Assembly: GCA_958295915.1 (NCBI GenBank)
Contig: OY282381.1
Span: 2,626,722-2,690,721, forward strand
DNA from: an uncultured Caldilineaceae bacterium
Lineage (GTDB): Bacteria; Chloroflexota; Anaerolineae; Caldilineales; Caldilineaceae
Reading direction: 5' to 3'
DNA length: 64,000 nt
The translations under genes were made by a program, and so were the position numbers. The notes beneath the pieces were generated by a model. That model was not told the DNA's origin. It was given only the letters and a program-made list of their open reading frames with translations, and searched no databases. Position 1 is the first letter of the stretch. The number at the start of each line of letters is the position of its first letter. This document shows, piece by piece, positions 16,167 to 26,518 of the stretch.

Positions 16167-19100
16167 ATGCCAATCCTTACCCTTAAACCTACGCACAAGC
16201 CCATCCGGGCATACTACGTCGCGCTCGAGCGTTTCGACCGGCTTGGCATCAGCCATGAAAGCGCGGCGCGCTCCGCCTTTCAGACGCTGCTCGAAGCCTG
16301 CGCGCGGCAATGCGCGTGGACGCTGGCGCCGGAACAGGCCATCGCGCCTCTGCTCGCAAGAGGCGCATCGAACACTGCGCGCGGCAAGCGGCGCATCGTG
16401 GTCGATGGCGCCCTGATCGACGATTTCCAGTTGATCCATGGCATCTGGGAGGCGAAGGATATCCACGACGACCTGCTGTCTGAAGCGCGGCGCAAGTTCG
16501 AGGCCGGCTATCCGGACGACAACATCCTCTTCCAGACGCCGCAACGGGCGATCCTGTGGCAGAACGGGCGGCAGATACTTGACGCGGACCTGAGCGACCC
16601 GGCGCAGTTGATCGAGACACTGGAAACCTTTTTCAGCTATCGTCCGCAGGCATACGCTGTCTGGGAGGAGGCGCTGGCGCAGTTCAAAGACAGAGTGCCG
16701 GCTCTGGGGCGCGGGTTGGCGGCGTTGATCCACACGGAGCGGCGGACGAATCGTCGTTTTACGGCTGCCTTTGGCGAGTTTCTGGGAAAATGTCGCCAAT
16801 CGATCAATCCGAACCTGTCTGAGGCGGCGGTCGAGGAGATGCTGATACAGCATCTGTTGACTGAGCGACTGTTCCGCACAGTGTTCAGCAATCCCGACTT
16901 TACGCGGCGCAATGCTATCGCCAATGAGATCGAGAAGGTAATCGACGCGCTCACATCGCAGTCGTTCAGCCGTGGTGACTTTCTCCAAGGTTTGGATCGC
17001 TTCTACGTGGCCATCGAGCGCGTGGCCGCAACCATCAGCGATTTTTCCCAGAAGCAGCATTTTCTCAACACTGTGTACGAGCAGTTTTTCCAGGGCTTTT
17101 CGGTCAGGGTGGCGGATACGCATGGGATCGTCTACACGCCGCAGCCGATCGTCGATTTCATGGTGAGAAGCGTTGCCCACATCCTGCAGAGCGAGTTTGG
17201 GCGCTCGCTATCTGACGCTGGGGTTCACATCATCGATCCGTTTGTGGGCACGGGCAACTTCATCGTGCGCCTGATGCGGGAGATACGCCGGACTGCTCTG
17301 GAGGGCAAGTACAGGTCGGAGCTGCACGGCAACGAGGTGATGCTGCTGCCGTACTACATCGCCAGCCTGAACATCGAGCATGAGTTCTATGAGGCGACGG
17401 GCATGTATCGGCCCTTTGGGGGCATCTGTCTGGTGGACACCTTCGATCTGGCGGAGGACCGCCAGCTGCCGCTGTTCGCGCCGGAGAACGCCCAGCGCCT
17501 GGAGACGCAGAAGCGGACGTCGATGTTTGTGGTGATCGGCAATCCGCCCTACAACGTGGGCCAGGTCAACGAGAACGACAACAACAAGAATCGGACCTAC
17601 GAGACGATGGATGCGCGGGTGCGCGAGACCTACACGCAAGATTCCAAGGCGACCAATACAAACGCGCTCTCCGACGCGTATGTGAAGGCGATTCGCTGGG
17701 CGTCGGATCGGATTGGAGAGGAGGGGATTGTCGCCTTTGTGACCAACAACGGCTTTCTCGATGGCGTAGCGTTTGATGGCATGAGACAACACCTTGCACA
17801 GGATTTCACCCGGATCTATCACATCGATCTTAAGGGGAATGCCCGCACATCCGTTGAACGCCGACGCAAAGAGGGCGGCAACATTTTTGATGATCAGATC
17901 CGGGTTGGGGTGGGGATCAGCTTCTTCATCAGGAAAGCGGGAGCGAAATCCGAGGCGGCTGAGGTCTGGATCTATTCGATTGACGACTATCTCAAAGCCC
18001 GCGCGAAGCAGGAAGTTTTAACCCGATTCGGCGACTATACCAACGTCCCGCTGAAACAGGCTGCTATCGATGCAAGGCACACGTGGCTGACAGAGGGACT
18101 CCAGGCCGAATTTGAGAGCTTTATGCCGCTGGGAGGAAGGAAAGCGAAGGGGGCAAAAGGCGAGGCGGTGGATGTGATATGCAAGACGTACGGCCGTGGC
18201 GTCAGCACTGGCCGTGATGCCTGGGCGTACAACTTCAACCGCGACGCGCTCACAGAGAACATAAAGTGGACGATTGACACCTACAATGAGCAGGTGTTCA
18301 AGTGGGAACAGCGGGAAAATCAGAATGCAAATGTCGATGATTTTGTGGCATATGATGACAAGAAAATCAGTTGGAGTCGGGACTTAAAGGCGAAGTTGAA
18401 GCGAGGGCGCATGGCCAGATACGCTGATCACAAGCTGAGGCCATCACTCTATCGCCCGTTTACGCAATCGAACCTTTACTTTGACAGAATGATGAACGAT
18501 CATGTAGCCGTGTTTCCATCGATCTTCCCTGTAGCGGAGACCGAAAAAGAGAACCGGGCGATCTGCCTCACAGCCGTTGGAAACAAAAAGCCATTCCACT
18601 GCCTGATGATACAGCAGGTAACGGATCTTCATTTTACTGGAGATTCCCAATGCTTTCCCTTCTACGTTTACGACGAGGACAGCGGCAACCGTCAGGAGAA
18701 CATCACCGATTGGGCGCTGGCGCAGTTCCGCAGGCAGTACAGCGACGATTCTATCGGGAAATGGGACATCTTCCATTATGTCTACGGCCTGCTGCACCAC
18801 CCGGATTATCGCACGCGATACCAAGCCAACCTCAAACGCGATCTGCCGCGCATTCCCTTTGCCCCGGACTTCCGGGCCTTTGCCCAAGCCGGCGCGCGCC
18901 TGGGGGAAATCCACGTCGGCTATGAAGAGATGCCCGCCTATCCGCTGACATTCAGCGAAAACTCGGATCTGCCGCTTGATTGGCGCGTCGAGAAGATGAA
19001 GCTGTCCCGAGACAAAACGCAGATGCGCTACAATGACTTTCTGACACTGGGCGGGATTCCAGCGGCAGCGTTACGCTATCGGCTGGGCAACCGCTCGGCC

Positions 19101-19277
19101 CTGGAGTGGGTCATCGATCAGTACCGCGTCAAGACGGACAAGCGCAGCGGCATCGTCAACGATCCCAACCGCGAGGAGGATCCGCAGTACATCGTCAATC
19201 TGATCGGGAAGGTGATCAGCGTGAGTCTGGAGACGGTAGAGATTGTAGAGGGCTTGGCGGCGTTGGGGACGGTTTGA
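16167..19277 (+). CDS. Type IIG-like restriction-modification enzyme (endonuclease-methyltransferase fusion)
   Basis: 1036 residues, the size of a one-polypeptide type IIG/ISP-related enzyme. Near residues 80-97, D...WEAKD fits a PD-(D/E)xK nuclease site (Asp80, Glu95, Lys97). A helical linker follows. The gamma-class N6-adenine methyltransferase has DPFVGTGNF (SAM binding, about 357) and NPPY (about 459). The C-terminal 350 residues should hold target recognition. No helicase domain is seen. A family A palindromic element lies in frame at residues 60-67. There is no specificity subunit nearby, consistent with self-contained recognition. No obvious ribosome-binding site precedes the ATG, and the DNA upstream holds AATTC dispersed repeats. 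Activity as a nuclease is inferred. Confidence 0.8.
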   Translation: MPILTLKPTHKPIRAYYVALERFDRLGISHESAARSAFQTLLEACARQCAWTLAPEQAIAPLLARGASNTARGKRRIVVDGALIDDFQLIHGIWEAKDIHDDLLSEARRKFEAGYPDDNILFQTPQRAILWQNGRQILDADLSDPAQLIETLETFFSYRPQAYAVWEEALAQFKDRVPALGRGLAALIHTERRTNRRFTAAFGEFLGKCRQSINPNLSEAAVEEMLIQHLLTERLFRTVFSNPDFTRRNAIANEIEKVIDALTSQSFSRGDFLQGLDRFYVAIERVAATISDFSQKQHFLNTVYEQFFQGFSVRVADTHGIVYTPQPIVDFMVRSVAHILQSEFGRSLSDAGVHIIDPFVGTGNFIVRLMREIRRTALEGKYRSELHGNEVMLLPYYIASLNIEHEFYEATGMYRPFGGICLVDTFDLAEDRQLPLFAPENAQRLETQKRTSMFVVIGNPPYNVGQVNENDNNKNRTYETMDARVRETYTQDSKATNTNALSDAYVKAIRWASDRIGEEGIVAFVTNNGFLDGVAFDGMRQHLAQDFTRIYHIDLKGNARTSVERRRKEGGNIFDDQIRVGVGISFFIRKAGAKSEAAEVWIYSIDDYLKARAKQEVLTRFGDYTNVPLKQAAIDARHTWLTEGLQAEFESFMPLGGRKAKGAKGEAVDVICKTYGRGVSTGRDAWAYNFNRDALTENIKWTIDTYNEQVFKWEQRENQNANVDDFVAYDDKKISWSRDLKAKLKRGRMARYADHKLRPSLYRPFTQSNLYFDRMMNDHVAVFPSIFPVAETEKENRAICLTAVGNKKPFHCLMIQQVTDLHFTGDSQCFPFYVYDEDSGNRQENITDWALAQFRRQYSDDSIGKWDIFHYVYGLLHHPDYRTRYQANLKRDLPRIPFAPDFRAFAQAGARLGEIHVGYEEMPAYPLTFSENSDLPLDWRVEKMKLSRDKTQMRYNDFLTLGGIPAAALRYRLGNRSALEWVIDQYRVKTDKRSGIVNDPNREEDPQYIVNLIGKVISVSLETVEIVEGLAALGTV
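16344..16366. repeat. Short palindromic element, family A, inside the type IIG gene
   Basis: GCGCCTCT / AGAGGCGC arms with a 7-base loop, in frame and coding for part of APLLARGAS between the N-terminal helices and the nuclease Asp. Confidence 0.65.
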
Positions 19278-19279
19278 GA

Positions 19280-19385
19280 ATGCAACGCAATGGCGCAAAG
19301 GAAAACCGATACAACGCAATGGCGCAAGGACGCGAAGGAAAACCAATGCAACGCAATGGCGCAAAGGCGCTAAGGAAAACCAGGG
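19280..19385. repeat. Tandem copies of a dispersed CAACGCAATGGCGCAAAGG repeat
   Basis: Three consecutive units share CAACGCAATGGCGCAA followed by a variable tail ending GGAAAACC. Related single units occur at about 8075, 32765 and 48305. Confidence 0.7.
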
Positions 19386-19440
19386 GGTTCATTGCTTGTC
19401 GGCGTCTCCGCGTCTTTTTTCAGAGATTGGAGACTGTTCG

Positions 19441-19917
19441 CTAATCCAGATCGATCATGCGTAGTTCAGTGGAGATGTCGATGCTGCCGCCGATGCTACG
19501 CGCTACCGGGCAAAACTGCGCATGGAACCCGTGCACTCGTTCTGCCGTGCTCCGCTGTTCCGGCGCGATCTTCAGTGTGTATGTGGCGTGAATCCGCTTA
19601 ATGACCAGCACATTGCCGTCCTTTTCGATTTCAGCCTCTACGTTGGCCGTCAAAAAGCCGTCGCCTGCAGGTATCTGGCGCGCCTCCAGCGCGCCGCCGA
19701 ATGTGCCGGTCAGTCAGCCGCCTGTGGCCGCATTGATATAATCGAGCGTGGTGGCGTGAGGCTCATGGATGGCGGTGTCCACGCCGTAATGTTCCGCCAC
19801 CTCTGAATGGACGCCGAATTGGGTATGGCTTTCTTCCGCCGGCAGAAATGCTCTGCGTAGCGGCCCTTTCACCCGCTCAATGCGGACTTTCGAGCGATAT
19901 GCGACATCTCCCATCAT
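19441..19917 (-). CDS. OsmC family protein, probable selenoprotein (in-frame UGA = Sec68)
   Basis: Read through one in-frame TGA (19716-19714) this is a 158-residue OsmC/Ohr-fold protein, a family of small thiol-dependent peroxide reductases. The segments on both sides are in the same frame and complete one domain: YINAATGG-(UGA)-LTGTFGGALEAR, then the beta strands, then HAQFCPVARS with the second conserved Cys. The UGA falls exactly where the family has its first (peroxidatic) Cys in GGC. A hairpin 25 bases downstream fits a bacterial SECIS. The upstream site is AGGAGG; either of two adjacent ATGs (19917 or 19914) can start. If not a selenoprotein, it is a pseudogene by one TGC/TGA change. 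SelA, SelB, SelD and tRNA-Sec genes are not in the window. Confidence 0.78.
19677..19695 (-). promoter_or_regulatory. SECIS-like hairpin downstream of the OsmC UGA
   Basis: In the mRNA: 7-bp perfect stem GGCGCGC / GCGCGCC with apical loop UGGAG. The loop starts 25 bases after the UGA (bacterial SECIS range is about 16-37) and has a G among its first two bases, as the bacterial consensus requires. The stem is GC-rich and also encodes GALEAR, so it could partly reflect codon choice. Confidence 0.65.
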
Positions 19918-19996
19918 CTCCCTCCTATATCGTATGGCATCGGTTGTGCGCCGCTCTCGTTCATTCTAATCTGATATTTCCGATTGGAAAAATCGA

Positions 19997-20116
19997 GGGT
20001 GCGTCTCAAGATAGGGGTGAGTTTCTGGCTCACCGACTTTTCAGTCCATACAGAATAGCAGACAAAGTAGAGTTTACCAATGGAGAATGAGAATCTTGTT
20101 GCCTTGGGACGCACCC
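19997..20116. mobile_element. 120-bp MITE with 14-bp inverted ends and 9-bp target duplication
   Basis: Ends are GGGTGCGTCTCAAG and CTTGGGACGCACCC (13 of 14 complementary), flanked on both sides by the direct repeat AAAAATCGA (19988-19996 and 20117-20125). There is no room for a transposase. A 9-bp duplication and such ends suit a DDE-type insertion sequence as the source; none is in the window. Confidence 0.85.
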
Positions 20117-20132
20117 AAAAATCGATAGGGTA

Positions 20133-20161
20133 TTGAAATTGGTGATTTCTCGTGCTATACT
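20133..20161 (+). promoter_or_regulatory. Sigma-70 promoter upstream of the methyltransferase gene
   Basis: TTGAAA, 17-base spacer, TATACT. It lies 8 bases beyond the MITE target duplication; the transcript would have a leader of about 200 bases containing parS. Confidence 0.7.
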
Positions 20162-20252
20162 GGATAAGAATGCGCGCAGGGCAAATGCGTTCGCGCAGTT
20201 TTTGGCGCCGGAATCTGCGTTTGGTCCACGAACCGGGCTCTGGCGCGCGCAA

Positions 20253-20268
20253 TGTTTCACGTGAAACA
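20253..20268. other. parS: parS centromere site
   Basis: TGTTTCACGTGAAACA is a perfect match to the bacterial ParB-binding consensus, extended to an 18-bp palindrome by flanking A/T. ParB loads here and spreads to organise and segregate the origin region. parA/parB are not in the window. Only this one site was noticed. Confidence 0.9.
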
Positions 20269-20368
20269 TCTATGCTTTGCACCTGTCTACTTCTTGGATG
20301 CGCCAGGGAATCGGAGGGATTGGCGCATCCGCGCTCGCGTTGAATCCTATAGTCGTGGAGCGGCCCAC

Positions 20369-21346
20369 ATGTTTGCAGACAATCTGCTTGCAGCAAATAG
20401 CGTAAACGCTGAAAAGCTGAAAAACAAGGGCGGATCCGCCGCGCCGGCAGCCGTTCCCGTGATCGACTACGAGGGCAGCGGTTACCGCCAGGATTTTTGG
20501 GAAGGCCAGGGACGCGAGTATGAAGATGCTGTCGAACGGATCGCCCTGCGTCGGCTTCTGCCCGCGCGCGGCGACCGTATCGCTGAGATAGGGGCCGGGT
20601 TTGGCCGTTTGGCAGATCTCTATCTCGGCTACAACCAGATCGTTCTCTTTGATTACAGCCGCACGATGCTGGCCGATGCCGTGCGCAACTGGGGGCACGA
20701 TCAACGCTTTGTCTTTGTCGCCGGCGATCTCTATCAGATGCCCCTGGCCGACAGTGTGCTGGACGCGCTGGTGATGGTGCGGGTGATGCACCATCTGGCC
20801 GATGTGCCCGCGGCCTTGGCTCAGTTACAGCCGCTGCTGCATCAGCGTAGCGCTGCCGTGCTCGAGTATGCCAACAAGCGCAATCTGAAAGCAATTCTAC
20901 GCTGGAGCATAGGCCGGCAGCGCTGGTCTCCTTTTGAGCCGACGCCGCTGGAGTTTGTCGACTTGAATTTCGACTTTCATCCCCGCTGGATGTCCGCAAG
21001 ATTGGGCGAGGCCGGCCTGCAGGTGGATGCGCGTTATGGCGCCTCCCATTTCCGGCTGCAGGCACTGAAAAGACGTCTGCCGGCTGCTGCGCTCGCGCGC
21101 TTGGATAGCTATCTGTTTCGCGTCGGCGGCAAATTTCCCTTGGCGCCGAGTGTCTTCGTGCGCGCGTCTACGCCGGGCGCCCCTGGCCGGCCGCAATTCG
21201 ACACGACCCCGGCACAGCTATTCCGTTGTCCGGCATGCGCGGCCTATCCCCTGACTGCGCTCAGCCAGGAACGGCTTCAATGTCCGTCCTGTGCTTGTCA
21301 GTATAGCCAACGGGATCGCATCTGGGATTTCAAGTTGCAGGCATAG
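20369..21346 (+). CDS. Class I SAM-dependent methyltransferase with C-terminal zinc ribbon
   Basis: 325 residues. The SAM site AEIGAGFGRLADLYL is near residue 82, followed by FDYS and the VMHHL region typical of the Methyltransf_11 group. The C-terminal 45 residues form a Trm112-like zinc ribbon with paired Cys (CPAC and CPSC). The substrate is unknown. The ATG at 20369 has GGAG 8 bases upstream; an open frame extends back to 20252, but its first codons are the parS palindrome, a known trap. It precedes the primary sigma factor by about 130 bases on the same strand. Confidence 0.8.
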   Translation: MFADNLLAANSVNAEKLKNKGGSAAPAAVPVIDYEGSGYRQDFWEGQGREYEDAVERIALRRLLPARGDRIAEIGAGFGRLADLYLGYNQIVLFDYSRTMLADAVRNWGHDQRFVFVAGDLYQMPLADSVLDALVMVRVMHHLADVPAALAQLQPLLHQRSAAVLEYANKRNLKAILRWSIGRQRWSPFEPTPLEFVDLNFDFHPRWMSARLGEAGLQVDARYGASHFRLQALKRRLPAAALARLDSYLFRVGGKFPLAPSVFVRASTPGAPGRPQFDTTPAQLFRCPACAAYPLTALSQERLQCPSCACQYSQRDRIWDFKLQA

Positions 21347-21415
21347 AAATCCCCTTGCGGAGGCCTGAGCGCTTTCCCTCTGCGGCATAGCGCGGGGCCG
21401 AAACGACCTGACCTG

Positions 21416-21442
21416 GGTTTGCGGGCGAGCCGCCTGCAAACC
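21416..21442. repeat. Imperfect palindrome in the sigma-factor leader
   Basis: Arms GGTTTGCGGGCG and CGCCTGCAAACC (11 of 12 paired) with loop AGC, 33 bases before the sigA ATG. It resembles other GGGCGAGxCGCC repeats (for example 7020), so it may be a dispersed element rather than a regulator. Confidence 0.5.
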
Positions 21443-21474
21443 GCGCGTATTCATTTAAGAAGAGAGAGGTGACG

Positions 21475-22695
21475 ATGGCTGCAGAAAAGCTGCTGACAGA
21501 GGAACAGACTCAGGATCCCAATGAAGATCAGGTGACGCTGCAGTTTTTAAGCCCGCAGGAGACTCTCACCCACCTGCTGAAAATTGGCCGTGAAAAGGGC
21601 TTTGTCAGTTACGATGATGTGCTGCAGGTTATGCCCGAAGCCGAAAATAACATTGAGCAACTGGATGACATCTTCGCCTCTTTGTTCGAGCAGGGTATCT
21701 CTCTCGGCCAGACCAAAGAGGATATCTCCCAGGAAGAGAAGAGAGATGCGCCTGAGAGCGGGGAGGAGGACGAGTTCGATCTCAGCCAGATTGAGATCGA
21801 CGACTCCATCAGTCTCTATCTCAAGGAGATCGGCCGCGTTCCCCTGCTGACCGCCGCCGAAGAGGTCAAGCTGGCCAAGCGCATGGAAGCTGGTCGCAAT
21901 TCGCGTCAGCGCTTGAACCAAGAACTTGACGATTGGGAGGAACGCGAACGGCTGCTGTGGTTGATACGCGATGGTCGCGCCGCGCAGGAGCATCTGATCA
22001 AAGCCAACAGCCGGCTCGTAGTCAGCGTTGCCAAAAAGTATGTCGGTCGCGGCGTCCCCTTCCTGGATCTGATTCAGGAGGGCAATATCGGCCTCATCCG
22101 CGCTGTCAAAAAATTCGATTACTGTCGGGGGTATAAGTTCAGCACCTATGCCACTTGGTGGATCCGGCAGGCAGTGACCCGCGCCATCGCCGATCAGGGA
22201 CGCACGATTCGGGTGCCTGTGCACATGTACGAGCAGATCAATCGCCTTACCCGTACCAGCCGCCAGCTCGTTCAGGAACTGGGCCGCGATCCGACCACAG
22301 AAGAGATCGCCGAGGAGCTGGGCGTGACCCCACGCAAAGTCGAGCACATTATGCGCGTGAGCCAGCGGCCTCTCAGCCTGGAGATGCCGGTCGGCGAAGA
22401 GGAAGATAGCTACCTGGGCGACTTCATCGAAGACGAGGACGCGGATAGCCCGCAGGACTCTGCTGGTCGCCAGATCCTGCGGGAAGTGATCGACGATATC
22501 TTTCAAAGCCTGAGTCCCCGCGAGGTACGCATTTTGCAACTGCGCTTCGGATTGGTGGACGGCTACAACTACACGCTGGAGGAAGTCGGCAAGAAGTTCG
22601 GCGTCACGCGCGAGCGCATTCGCCAGATCGAGGCTCAGGCCCTGAGCCGCTTACGCCACCCCAGCCGCAGCCGCAGATTGCGTGACTATCTCTAA
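21475..22695 (+). CDS. rpoD: RNA polymerase primary sigma factor (RpoD/SigA)
   Basis: 406 residues with the full group 1 layout: region 1.1-like N-terminus (about 10-75), region 1.2 ([22 protein letters not shown]), region 2 with the -10 recognition helix ([26 protein letters not shown]), region 3, and region 4 with the -35 helix-turn-helix ([22 protein letters not shown]). The large non-conserved insert of proteobacterial RpoD is absent, as in most other phyla. The ATG at 21475 follows AGAGAGG by 5 bases. It directs transcription from promoters like those at 15421 and 20133. Annotated as rpoD on the strength of regions 1.1/1.2; a close group 2 paralogue cannot be excluded. Confidence 0.93.
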   Translation: MAAEKLLTEEQTQDPNEDQVTLQFLSPQETLTHLLKIGREKGFVSYDDVLQVMPEAENNIEQLDDIFASLFEQGISLGQTKEDISQEEKRDAPESGEEDEFDLSQIEIDDSISLYLKEIGRVPLLTAAEEVKLAKRMEAGRNSRQRLNQELDDWEERERLLWLIRDGRAAQEHLIKANSRLVVSVAKKYVGRGVPFLDLIQEGNIGLIRAVKKFDYCRGYKFSTYATWWIRQAVTRAIADQGRTIRVPVHMYEQINRLTRTSRQLVQELGRDPTTEEIAEELGVTPRKVEHIMRVSQRPLSLEMPVGEEEDSYLGDFIEDEDADSPQDSAGRQILREVIDDIFQSLSPREVRILQLRFGLVDGYNYTLEEVGKKFGVTRERIRQIEAQALSRLRHPSRSRRLRDYL

Positions 22696-22766
22696 AACAG
22701 TGGCCAGTTGTCGGTGGCCAGTAGGGGCTGGCCTTGTGTCCGCTCTCTGGCCACTGGCCGCTGCAG

Positions 22767-23105
22767 TCAGCGCGTATCGCCTTCTCCGCGGATGACGCCT
22801 CGCTCCAAGCGGTCGAAGAGTTTTGTGATGTTCTCCGCGGCCACCTCTTCCAACGACAGATCCAATTCTGTGCAGATCTGGGTCAGGTACCAGAGCACAT
22901 CCCCCAATTCGCTCTTCAACGCCTGTCGATCGGCTTCCGAGATGACACCGTCTTTGTCTCGAAAAATCTTCTTGATCTTGCCAGCCACTTCGCCGGCTTC
23001 ATTCACAAGCCCCAGCGTCGGGTAAACGAGTGGGTGATCTGTGTGAACTAGGCGCCATGTCTTGCGGGATTCTCTCTGATACAGGTCGAAGCCGGTCGTC
23101 TCCAT
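22767..23105 (-). CDS. MazG-like nucleotide pyrophosphohydrolase
   Basis: 112 residues, all-alpha NTP-PPase fold. The metal-binding pattern is visible as NEAGEVAGKIKK near residue 35 and KSELGDVLWYL near 64 (ExxE ... ExxD). Such enzymes hydrolyse non-canonical or excess NTPs/dNTPs to monophosphate and pyrophosphate, a housekeeping or stress role. The ATG at 23105 has GGAGAG just upstream. It is downstream of gyrB on the same strand (58-base gap), so they may be co-transcribed. Confidence 0.85.
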   Translation of the reverse strand: METTGFDLYQRESRKTWRLVHTDHPLVYPTLGLVNEAGEVAGKIKKIFRDKDGVISEADRQALKSELGDVLWYLTQICTELDLSLEEVAAENITKLFDRLERGVIRGEGDTR

Positions 23106-23163
23106 GCCTCTCCTTCAGGTGTTCGTTTTTCGTTATCAGTGCACTGCGGATCGAGACTAAAAA

Positions 23164-25128
<1,965 letters not shown>

Positions 25129-25188
25129 TTATCTGAGGCTGCCACACAATCGATCTTCACCTAGCGTCTTTGGTCGCGCGCGAGAGGG

Positions 25189-26199
25189 TCAGGTTGCGCC
25201 GTTTGCCTCTTCCTGTTTCATTGTCAGGATGCGTGTTCGATAAAAGACGAGCAAAGACATAGCCAACCCTGTGCCTATAAACGTGTTTCCCAACGTGGCG
25301 AACGCCACGCCCAACGCGTTCAGCTGCGTGATCTGGCGGAACAGCAGCCCCATACCTGTCGAAATCAGCGTCGTTAGCAAGACAAACCCCGCCGTATGCC
25401 AGAAGTTGTAGCGCACCAGATAGATGCTGCGACGCACCGCGTGGCCGATCGCCAGATTGTCCAGCACCAGGGCTGTCGTCACAAAATACAGATAGAGCAG
25501 TATCACTACAATCAGCCCCATGAACAGGAACATCGCTCCCGATCCCAGCATTGGGCTGATCACTGCCAGCACAGTGATCCCCAAAACGCCGGGGATGTAA
25601 ATCATTGACAGGCCGAGGGTGATGAAAACCAGAAACCCGATGGTACGCAGCCAATGGCGCACGATGCGGCCCGCCAAATCGTCGATCGAGACCGCTTTCT
25701 GCCCTTCGCCGAGGGGCAGATTCTGGGCCAGCAGATTCATGTACGTCGCGCCTATCAACAGCCCCGCCAGACCAAAGAACAAAGACAGCAGGCTGGCCGA
25801 ACCCAGCGAATCGATCTCCACACTTGGATGGTTGCCCTTGATGCTGGGCAATGCCGCCAGCAGACTCGGCACGTGATACAGTGAGCGATTGACCAGAAAC
25901 TGGGCCAAATTGCTTGTCTGCCCGACTGTCGCGAGCAGATCGCTCATCTGCTCTGGCAGAGTAAACAGATTCGTCTCCATTCCTTGCGCGTCGTCGGCCA
26001 AATTCGTGTAGAAAGCGGCCAGTCGCTCCAACAACGGACCGATGCTCCAGCGGGGCAAGACCCACAACAGAGCGTCCAGCAGCAATGGCAAAAGCAGTAG
26101 GCCAGGACGGCGGCTGACAAAGCGGTATCCGGTTGATAAACTGTCAATGATACCCACAAGCGTCTTCCCGGTTTTGGCTGGCGTACCCATCTGGGCCAC
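25189..26199 (-). CDS. Multi-pass membrane protein of unknown function
   Basis: 336 residues with about six hydrophobic segments (near 30-50, 135-155, 185-215, 220-245, 275-300, 305-325) and a long extracytoplasmic loop between the first two. The arrangement, with amphipathic helices between membrane segments (AVRRSIYLVRYNFWHTAGFVLL), resembles DUF7544/GlpPQ-type integral membrane proteins, but no catalytic motif is seen. The start is GTG 26199 or ATG 26190; neither has a strong ribosome-binding site. It is upstream of gyrB on the same strand with a gap of about 60 bases. No function is proposed. Confidence 0.7.
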   Translation of the reverse strand: MAQMGTPAKTGKTLVGIIDSLSTGYRFVSRRPGLLLLPLLLDALLWVLPRWSIGPLLERLAAFYTNLADDAQGMETNLFTLPEQMSDLLATVGQTSNLAQFLVNRSLYHVPSLLAALPSIKGNHPSVEIDSLGSASLLSLFFGLAGLLIGATYMNLLAQNLPLGEGQKAVSIDDLAGRIVRHWLRTIGFLVFITLGLSMIYIPGVLGITVLAVISPMLGSGAMFLFMGLIVVILLYLYFVTTALVLDNLAIGHAVRRSIYLVRYNFWHTAGFVLLTTLISTGMGLLFRQITQLNALGVAFATLGNTFIGTGLAMSLLVFYRTRILTMKQEEANGAT

Positions 26200-26518
26200 G
26201 GCTGCAAAGGTGTTGTCGCGCGCGCCGCTGGAGGGCGTATTTAAGCCAGAATCGACTTACTTAGTTTACCATAAAATCCTGCGTAAGGCGAATTGCGGCA
26301 GCCCTCAATGCTGGCTCTGTCTTCCTGGATCTACTTTGCATCAGACGCAAATTAGACGGGAACATCAGACCCGTTTACAATCAGTGGAACCCACAGATGC
26401 CCAGGCTCTGTTTCTGCCCAGGCTATGTTTCTGCGTCGATCAACCAGAGTATGGATCCTGATTTCAGCGCAATGTTGCCAGGGTTGGAAGACCAGCGGCG
26501 TCTTTGCAAGGAGCGATC
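26200..26518. other. Divergent intergenic region between membrane-protein gene and murA
   Basis: About 320 bases that must hold the promoters of both genes. A 17-base direct repeat (CCAGGCTCTGTTTCTG / CCAGGCTATGTTTCTG) lies at about 26401-26433, and a TAAACT-like -10 for the leftward gene near 26265-26270. No gene is seen. Confidence 0.5.

Noticed and set aside
20252..20368. N-terminal extension of the methyltransferase beginning MFHVKHL
   Set aside because: The first codons are the parS palindrome; a GGAG site and normal protein start occur at 20369.
22696..22766. Possible terminator after the sigma-factor gene
   Set aside because: The GGCCAGT palindromes there belong to the dispersed repeat family and lack a T-run.
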